A stretch of DNA of 64,000 nucleotides. It comes from Sphingobium nicotianae. GTDB lineage: Bacteria; Pseudomonadota; Alphaproteobacteria; Sphingomonadales; Sphingomonadaceae. Below are positions 58,441 through 64,000 of this stretch, piece after piece. Position 1 is the stretch's first letter. Each line of letters opens with the position of its first letter. The stretch lies in NCBI RefSeq assembly GCF_018603885.1, contig NZ_JAHGAW010000016.1, positions 36,867-100,866 on the forward strand, written 5' to 3'. The notes under the pieces were generated by a model. It searched no databases. It saw only the letters and a program-made list of their open reading frames with translations, and was not told the origin of the DNA. The position numbers and the translations under genes are program-made.

Positions 58441-60479
58441 CCGAAAGCGAGGAACTGGCCCAGTTTGCGCGGGACCTGCAGCAGGATGTCTTTGCCAGGG
58501 CAGACGCCGCCGAGGACGGTGCACTGCGGGCCAGCGCCTTCACGGAACTCATGATCGAGTACCTGGTCGATGCCTCCGAAATTGATGACGGCACGGCGTG
58601 CGACTTCGAGGGGCGCGGCATGCGCTGCAGCGGCTGGTATCTGTCCGAGGACGGCGACCGGCTCGATCTCTTCCTGTCGCTGCCCCGGCTCGACGGCGAG
58701 GCTGGAACGGTTCCCAAGGCCGATGTCGACGCCGCCTTTCGACGCCTGTCCACCTTCCTCTCGCGCTCGCTCGAGGGACAGCATCGTTCGATGGAGGCGG
58801 CACTCGATCGCTACGACATGTGCCGCTCGATCCACGACGCGCGAAACGACCTGAGTCACGTTCGTCTCTTCGTGCTCACCGACGGCGTTGCCACGATCGA
58901 TCGCATCGAGAACGAGATGATCGGGCGGATCGAGGTGTCCAGCCATCTCTGGGATCTCCGCCGACTGATGCGCGCACGCTCCTCGGGCGTCGATCGCGAG
59001 CCGATCGAAGTCGATTTCGGCCGGCTGGGCAAGCCGGTTCGTTGCATCGTCGCGACCCCGCCCGACGCCGGCTATCGCTGCCTGATGACGATGCTCCCCG
59101 GCGACATTCTCGTCGAGATGTACCGTCAGCACGGGCCTCGACTGCTGGAGCGCAACGTGCGCAGCTTCCTTCAGCTCAAGGGCAAGGTGAATCAGGGGAT
59201 CCGCAAGACCATCATGGAGGAACCGGAGATGTTCCTCGCCTTCAACAACGGACTGTCGGTCACCGCCTCCGGCGTGAAGCTGATGGATCATGGTGACGGC
59301 ACGGCGGATCTCCTCTCGGCGAGCGACTTCCAGATCGTGAACGGGGGCCAGACCACCGGGTCGATCTTCCGGGCATGGCGCAAGGACAGCGCCGATCCGG
59401 CAAGGCTGCAGGTGCCGGTGAAGATCACCGAAATCCTGTCGGATGGTGACATCGACGACATCGCGCCGCGCATCTCCCAGTCCGCCAACAACCAGAACAA
59501 GGTGAACATGGCGGACTTCTCGTCCAATCACGCCTTTCACCGTCGGATGGAGGAGCTGTCGCGCTCTATCTGGGCGCCACCGGCGGGCGGGCTCCAGCGG
59601 CAGACGCGCTGGTTCTACGAGCGGGCCCGCGGCCAGTATCATGACGCGCTGGCGCAGAATCGGACCGATGCGGAACGCCGGAAATGGGAGCTGATCCATC
59701 CGCGCAATCAGCTTGTCACCAAGACAGATCTGGCAAAGTACGAGCACAGCTGGTCACAGCTGCCGCACATCGTCAGCCGCGGCGGCCAGAAATGCTATCT
59801 CGATTTCATGGACGTGCTGGAGCAGCGCGGAAACTTCGAGCCTGACGAGCGCTGGTTCGAGCGGGCGGTGGCGCGAGCGATCCTATTCCGACAGTCGGAA
59901 AAGATCGTCTCCCGTCAGAAGTTCGGCGGCTACCGCGCGAACATCGTCACCTACAGCATTGCCTGGCTGTCCCATCACACCGAACGCCGGATCAACCTCG
60001 GCGGAATCTGGGCGACCCAGGAGCTGACTCCGGCGCTCACCGGATTTGTCGAGACCCTCAGTCATCATGCTCACGACCACATCACCAGCCCGCCCGGGGG
60101 TCAGAACGTCACGGAATGGGCAAAGAAACTCGCCTGCTGGGAGGGATTCCGGGATCTTGCCATCGAGATTCCGGCGGTCCTGAAGGCGGAGCTGGTGACG
60201 CGCGACGGTGCGCGGACGGCGGACGGCGCGCATGTCTTCGAGGAGCAGGTCAGCGCCGCGGAAGGCGAGCAGCTCGCACGGGTCTCGGCCGTACCGTCCC
60301 AGACCTGGTTCGATCTTGCTGCCTGGGCGAAGGATACGCAGAGCCTCCTGCCGTGGCAGCGATCGCTGTCGTTCAGTCTCGGCAGGGCGGCAGGCAACGG
60401 CAAGCCGCCGACCCGCAAGCAGGCGGTGCACGGCGAGAAGATCCTGACGGAGGCTCGGTCGCTGGGTTTCAAGGGCTGA
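58437..60479 (+). CDS. AIPR-family (abortive infection) protein
   Basis: 680 residues. The AIPR core is NVRSFLQLKGKVNQGIRKTIMEEPEMFLAFNNGLSVTASGV ... DFQIVNGGQTTGSIFRA ... KITEI. This family is found in phage-defence loci, with an unclear mechanism; the region also resembles a degenerate nuclease fold. It overlaps the preceding gene as ATGA and precedes the last operon gene by 9 bp. Confidence 0.9.
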   Translation: MTESEELAQFARDLQQDVFARADAAEDGALRASAFTELMIEYLVDASEIDDGTACDFEGRGMRCSGWYLSEDGDRLDLFLSLPRLDGEAGTVPKADVDAAFRRLSTFLSRSLEGQHRSMEAALDRYDMCRSIHDARNDLSHVRLFVLTDGVATIDRIENEMIGRIEVSSHLWDLRRLMRARSSGVDREPIEVDFGRLGKPVRCIVATPPDAGYRCLMTMLPGDILVEMYRQHGPRLLERNVRSFLQLKGKVNQGIRKTIMEEPEMFLAFNNGLSVTASGVKLMDHGDGTADLLSASDFQIVNGGQTTGSIFRAWRKDSADPARLQVPVKITEILSDGDIDDIAPRISQSANNQNKVNMADFSSNHAFHRRMEELSRSIWAPPAGGLQRQTRWFYERARGQYHDALAQNRTDAERRKWELIHPRNQLVTKTDLAKYEHSWSQLPHIVSRGGQKCYLDFMDVLEQRGNFEPDERWFERAVARAILFRQSEKIVSRQKFGGYRANIVTYSIAWLSHHTERRINLGGIWATQELTPALTGFVETLSHHAHDHITSPPGGQNVTEWAKKLACWEGFRDLAIEIPAVLKAELVTRDGARTADGAHVFEEQVSAAEGEQLARVSAVPSQTWFDLAAWAKDTQSLLPWQRSLSFSLGRAAGNGKPPTRKQAVHGEKILTEARSLGFKG

Positions 60480-60488
60480 GGTCGCCCG

Positions 60489-62255
60489 ATGCCAGCCCGC
60501 GATTCCGTCCCCGGCGCCGTGCGCGAGTTCTTCGACGCGCTCACCGAGAAGGAGCGGAAGTTCGCAGCCAGCATCGCGACTGACAATCTCGGTCTCTTGC
60601 TTCGCGCGGCGATCAACGAACTGGACTGGTATTCCTACAATCTCGCGCGAGCCGAGGAGCCGACCTTCGATCAGCAGGAGCAGTTCCATCTTCTGCACCT
60701 CGGGGTCACCCGCCTGATCAAGCTGGCGCTGGAGGGCCGCCCATCTTTCGATGTCCCGACGGTGCTGTTCCGCAGGGATCGCAGCATCACCATCCCGGTC
60801 CTGGAGATTGCAGCAGGCCTCGGGATGATCGAGCACGGGCGGCGCGTGGCACAGACCGCGATGTCGGGGCTGGGGACGGTCGAGCGCACGGGTCCTCACG
60901 AATTTCTCGTGACACTGCCACCGGTCCTGCCGGACGACGGATATTACGAGCGCGCCGTTGCCGAGCATTTCGACGCGATCGCCCGCGAAAGTTTCGAAGA
61001 GCTCCTCCATTCGGAGATCGGCAGGGACATGGCGGCCGATGTCGAACGGCTGCTGACCGAGCTTGTCTACCCCTTCATGGATCACTTCATCGGCTATGAC
61101 GCCGACCCGACACTGGACGCATATTTCTTCGGCGTCGCGTCGCACCTGCTGAAGATGAAGGAAGGATATGATTCCTTCCATTACGCCGTGACTTTCGGAG
61201 GTGTGCCCTTTCAGAAATACATGCTGGGGCTGACCTTCCTGATGTCCCTCGCAGTCAGGCACGAGCGATTTGCCGAGGCGCTGGTCAGGAAGGATACGCG
61301 CATTCGCCTCGAGGACGTGCTCACCGTATCGGCGGAGACGACGCCTTTCCTCGAGGACATGCTCGCGGCGATCAACTTCTTCGGCGGTGTCTTCGACGGC
61401 TACGAGGAGGCCACGGCGGAACAGGTGCGGACAGTGTTCGAGGTGCTGTCGGTCGGTCGCGACAACACCAAGGTTCTGGACCGGCCCGGCAGTCCGCTGC
61501 CGCTTCTGATCAGATGCTCGGACAATGACTTCATCCGATGTCAGTCCGCGGTCCTCGCCAATCCGATGCAGTATCTTCTGGATTCGCTTCGACAACGCTT
61601 TCCCGGCGAGTACGACAAGAACCAGAGAACGCGCGAGCAGTCGATGCAGCGCGCCGTCCGGCGCGTACTGGACGACGTCTTTCACGGGCTCGAATATCGC
61701 GACAATGTCCATCTCCGGAAGGGCGGAAGGACTCTGACGGACATCGACTTGGTCGTCCTGGAGCCGGCCACCGGGAGCGCGGTCCTCATCCAGCTCAAGC
61801 ACCAGGACATCTACGGCATGGATCTCCATTCGGGGCATCTGCGGGGCAAGCGGCTCAGGGAGCAGTCGGAACGCTGGCTTGACGCGGTCGCCGACTGGAC
61901 GTCATCCACCGATCGCAGCGAAGTTCGAGCGACTCTGCGTGTCGGGTCCGATTTCCCCGAAGTCGAGGCGTTCCGGGTCATCGTCACACGGCATTTCGGG
62001 CACCCGCTTGGCGGCGTCACCCAGGCGCCCGACGTCGCGTTCGCAAACTGGAACCAGTTCTACAATGCGACATTGCAGGCGCGCGACAGGCACGAACGGC
62101 CGACTCTGGCCGACCTCGTGACGTTGCTGCGAGAAGGCGAACGGCCAGGCGGTGCGATGGAACATCACCCCGAGCCTCGCAGCGAGTGGATCATCGACGA
62201 GCTGAGATTCACGACGAGACAGGAGGCGGGAGCACCGGAGTCACCAGACAGGTAG
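60489..62255 (+). CDS. 588-residue defence-operon protein with QxK nuclease-like motif
   Basis: Last gene of the operon, 9 bp after AIPR. Residues 1-380 are helical with no named domain. The C-terminal part has HGLEYRDNVHLRKGGRTLTDIDLVVLEPATGSAVLIQLKHQ: Asp in DIDLVV and Gln-x-Lys in IQLKHQ, matching the D-QxK variant of the PD-(D/E)XK fold known from Mrr-like nucleases. I do not recognise the family. It may be a second nuclease or a damaged-core adaptor specific to this version of the system. Confidence 0.65.
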   Translation: MPARDSVPGAVREFFDALTEKERKFAASIATDNLGLLLRAAINELDWYSYNLARAEEPTFDQQEQFHLLHLGVTRLIKLALEGRPSFDVPTVLFRRDRSITIPVLEIAAGLGMIEHGRRVAQTAMSGLGTVERTGPHEFLVTLPPVLPDDGYYERAVAEHFDAIARESFEELLHSEIGRDMAADVERLLTELVYPFMDHFIGYDADPTLDAYFFGVASHLLKMKEGYDSFHYAVTFGGVPFQKYMLGLTFLMSLAVRHERFAEALVRKDTRIRLEDVLTVSAETTPFLEDMLAAINFFGGVFDGYEEATAEQVRTVFEVLSVGRDNTKVLDRPGSPLPLLIRCSDNDFIRCQSAVLANPMQYLLDSLRQRFPGEYDKNQRTREQSMQRAVRRVLDDVFHGLEYRDNVHLRKGGRTLTDIDLVVLEPATGSAVLIQLKHQDIYGMDLHSGHLRGKRLREQSERWLDAVADWTSSTDRSEVRATLRVGSDFPEVEAFRVIVTRHFGHPLGGVTQAPDVAFANWNQFYNATLQARDRHERPTLADLVTLLREGERPGGAMEHHPEPRSEWIIDELRFTTRQEAGAPESPDR

Positions 62256-62351
62256 GTGACGGCCCCGGAGAGGCTCTGAATCCCGGCGCCCTAACAGGCG
62301 ACATTTGCGGTCACAGCCTGTCCGCCGATTCCGGCGCGGGCGGAGGCCCGC

Positions 62352-64000
62352 ATGACACCCACCAAACTCCTGATCGGCCAGATAGCCGTCGTGTTCGCGA
62401 TCGTGCTCGCGGGAATCTGGGCTGCGACGCAGTGGGCAGCCGCGGCGCTTGCCTATCAACCCGAGCTCGGATCGCCATGGGCAATGATCGGCGGCGTCCC
62501 GATCTATCGACCCTGGGCGATCTTCCTTTGGTGGTATCACTTCGATGCCTACGCCCCGCACGTCTTCGATCGGGCCGGTGGGATCGCCGGCGCGAGCGGC
62601 TTCATCGGCTGCGGGGCGGCAGTGGCGGGGTCGCTTTGGCGCGCGCGTCAGCGGCGCAATGTCACGACCTACGGCTCGGCACACTGGGCCTCCGACCGCG
62701 AGACGGCAGCCGCAGGGCTCTTCAGCGACCGTGGCATCTTCCTCGGTCGCGTTCGTGAGCGTTATCTCCGCCACGACGGTCCGGAGCATGTCATGGCGTT
62801 TGCGCCGACGCGGTCGGGCAAGGGAGTCGGTCTTGTCGTGCCGACCCTTCTCGGCTGGTCCGGCTCGACCGTCATCCATGACATCAAGGGAGAGAACTGG
62901 CAGCTGACGGCGGGCTGGCGCGCGCGATTCTCGCACTGCCTGCTGTTCAACCCGACCGATGCCCGTTCCGCGCGCTACAATCCGCTGCTCGAAGTTCGTC
63001 GCGGCGCGGACGAAGTGCGCGACGTCCAGAACATCGCTGACATCCTCGTCGATCCCGAAGGCGCGCTGGACCGGCGCAATCACTGGGAAAAGACGAGCCA
63101 CTCGCTGCTTGTCGGCGCGATCCTCCACATCCTCTATGCCGACGCCGACAAGACGCTTTCGCGCGTAGCGACCTTCCTGTCCGATCCGCAGCGACCGTTC
63201 GTCGCGACCCTGCGCGTCATGATGACGACCAATCATCTCGGGGCACCCGACGCCCCGGTCGTCCATCCCGTCGTGGCCTCGGCTGCGCGCGAACTGCTCA
63301 ACAAGAGCGAGAACGAGCGTTCCGGCGTGCTGTCCACGGCGATGTCGTTCCTCGGACTTTATCGCGATCCCACGGTGGCCGCCGTCACCGCCGCATCCGA
63401 CTGGCGCATCGCCGACCTGGTCGAGGGTGATCATCCGGTGTCGCTCTACCTCGTCGTGCCGCCGTCCGACATCAGCCGCACCAAGCCGCTGATCCGGCTG
63501 GTGCTCAATCAGATTGGGCGCCGCCTCACCGAACATCTTCACGCAGATAACAAGCCGGGCCGCCATCGCCTGCTGATGATGCTGGACGAGTTTCCGGCAC
63601 TTGGCCGCCTCGACTTCTTCGAGACGAGCCTGGCATTCCTCGCCGGCTACGGCGTGCGCGCCTTCCTCATCGCCCAGAGCCTCAATCAGATCGAGAAGGC
63701 CTATGGCGAGCACAACGCGATCCTCGACAACTGCCATGTCCGCGTCGCCTTCGCGACCAATGACGAACGCACCGCCAAGCGCATCTCCGATGCGCTCGGC
63801 ACCGCGACCGAGCAGCGTGCGATGCGCAACTATGCCGGCCACCGGCTCGCCCCCTGGCTCGCACACGTCATGGTCAGCCGGCAGGAAACAGCTCGCGCAC
63901 TGCTGACACCCGGCGAAGTCATGCAGCTTCCGCCCGTGGACGAGCTTGTCCTCGTCGCCGGGCACGCCCCCGTGCGCGCGAAGAAGCTCCGCTACTACGA
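62352..64000 (+). CDS. traG: TraG/VirD4 type IV coupling protein, 3' end cut by window edge
   Basis: 549 codons in the window, still open at base 64000. Two N-terminal membrane segments (LLIGQIAVVFAIVLAGIWAA and IAGASGFIGCGAAVAGSLW), then Walker A in FAPTRSGKGVGLVVP, Walker B in LLMMLDEFPALG, and AQSLNQIEKAYG downstream. ATG 62352 follows GGAGG at 5 bp. This hexameric ATPase links the relaxase-DNA complex to the type IV secretion channel. It follows the defence operon by 96 bp. Confidence 0.95.
   Translation, partial: MTPTKLLIGQIAVVFAIVLAGIWAATQWAAAALAYQPELGSPWAMIGGVPIYRPWAIFLWWYHFDAYAPHVFDRAGGIAGASGFIGCGAAVAGSLWRARQRRNVTTYGSAHWASDRETAAAGLFSDRGIFLGRVRERYLRHDGPEHVMAFAPTRSGKGVGLVVPTLLGWSGSTVIHDIKGENWQLTAGWRARFSHCLLFNPTDARSARYNPLLEVRRGADEVRDVQNIADILVDPEGALDRRNHWEKTSHSLLVGAILHILYADADKTLSRVATFLSDPQRPFVATLRVMMTTNHLGAPDAPVVHPVVASAARELLNKSENERSGVLSTAMSFLGLYRDPTVAAVTAASDWRIADLVEGDHPVSLYLVVPPSDISRTKPLIRLVLNQIGRRLTEHLHADNKPGRHRLLMMLDEFPALGRLDFFETSLAFLAGYGVRAFLIAQSLNQIEKAYGEHNAILDNCHVRVAFATNDERTAKRISDALGTATEQRAMRNYAGHRLAPWLAHVMVSRQETARALLTPGEVMQLPPVDELVLVAGHAPVRAKKLRYY

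Noticed and set aside
59883..61838. 651-codon open frame on the minus strand
   Set aside because: Antisense to AIPR and the 588-residue gene, which have coupled starts and family motifs.
62241..63965. 574-codon open frame on the minus strand
   Set aside because: Antisense to traG, whose Walker motifs are intact.
1..64000. CRISPR array, rRNA or tRNA genes
   Set aside because: No regularly spaced repeats and no cloverleaf-like or rRNA sequence were recognised by eye in either strand; a tRNA scan was not possible.

Overview
The window reads as DNA of an alphaproteobacterium, most likely a sphingomonad (Sphingomonas, Sphingobium or Novosphingobium type). The basis is the high GC content, a TonB-dependent receptor beside secreted amidohydrolases, a luxR-luxI-phyH trio, and conjugation genes (ArdC-like, DUF2958, ParB-like, DUF736, S26 peptidase, relaxase, TraG/VirD4) in an order I associate with integrative elements of that order. 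A P4-type integrase, cut by the left edge, and a TraG/VirD4 coupling protein, cut by the right edge, suggest that most or all of the window is one integrative and conjugative element or a composite genomic island. No rRNA, tRNA or CRISPR array was seen.

Region 1 (about 1-36.5 kb) is a catabolic island. It holds a kinase plus PLP phospho-lyase pair; an alpha/beta hydrolase; a LuxR-type regulator; a six-gene homogentisate operon on the minus strand (MBL-fold protein, FAD aromatic hydroxylase, DUF2783 partner, hmgA, fahA, maiA); an APC permease; an AraC regulator; an HSL-like hydrolase; a cupin dioxygenase; an Lrp regulator with divergent alanine dehydrogenase; an omega-aminotransferase; a TonB receptor; four paralogous exported amidohydrolases; an aldehyde dehydrogenase; a second AraC regulator; a shortened tyrosyl-tRNA synthetase; and a second exported alpha/beta hydrolase. 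A plausible combined job is uptake and hydrolysis of a conjugated aromatic amine or amino alcohol, removal of nitrogen (phospho-lyase or transaminase with alanine dehydrogenase), oxidation of the aldehyde, ring hydroxylation to homogentisate, and cleavage to fumarate and acetoacetate.

The most striking find is a 17-bp element, roughly nTGAC-N7-RTCAA, that occurs as tandem pairs exactly 21 bp apart upstream of seven transcription units of region 1. It always points toward the downstream gene. A 21-bp tandem is the geometry of AraC/XylS-family operators, so these promoters probably form one regulon that ties the scattered genes together.

Region 2 (about 36.5-41 kb) is regulatory: LuxR and LuxI with a phytanoyl-CoA-dioxygenase-like protein, a frameshifted DUF2285-type gene, and an XRE repressor whose promoter overlaps a palindrome. 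Region 3 (41-51 kb) is the transfer and maintenance module, including a possible oriT just upstream of the relaxase. Region 4 (51-62.3 kb) is defence cargo set between relaxase and coupling-protein genes: Vsr, C5 cytosine methyltransferase, MORC/GHKL ATPase, Z1 ATPase, PD-(D/E)XK protein, AIPR and a 588-residue protein with a QxK nuclease-like motif. Region 5 (62.35 kb to the edge) is TraG/VirD4.
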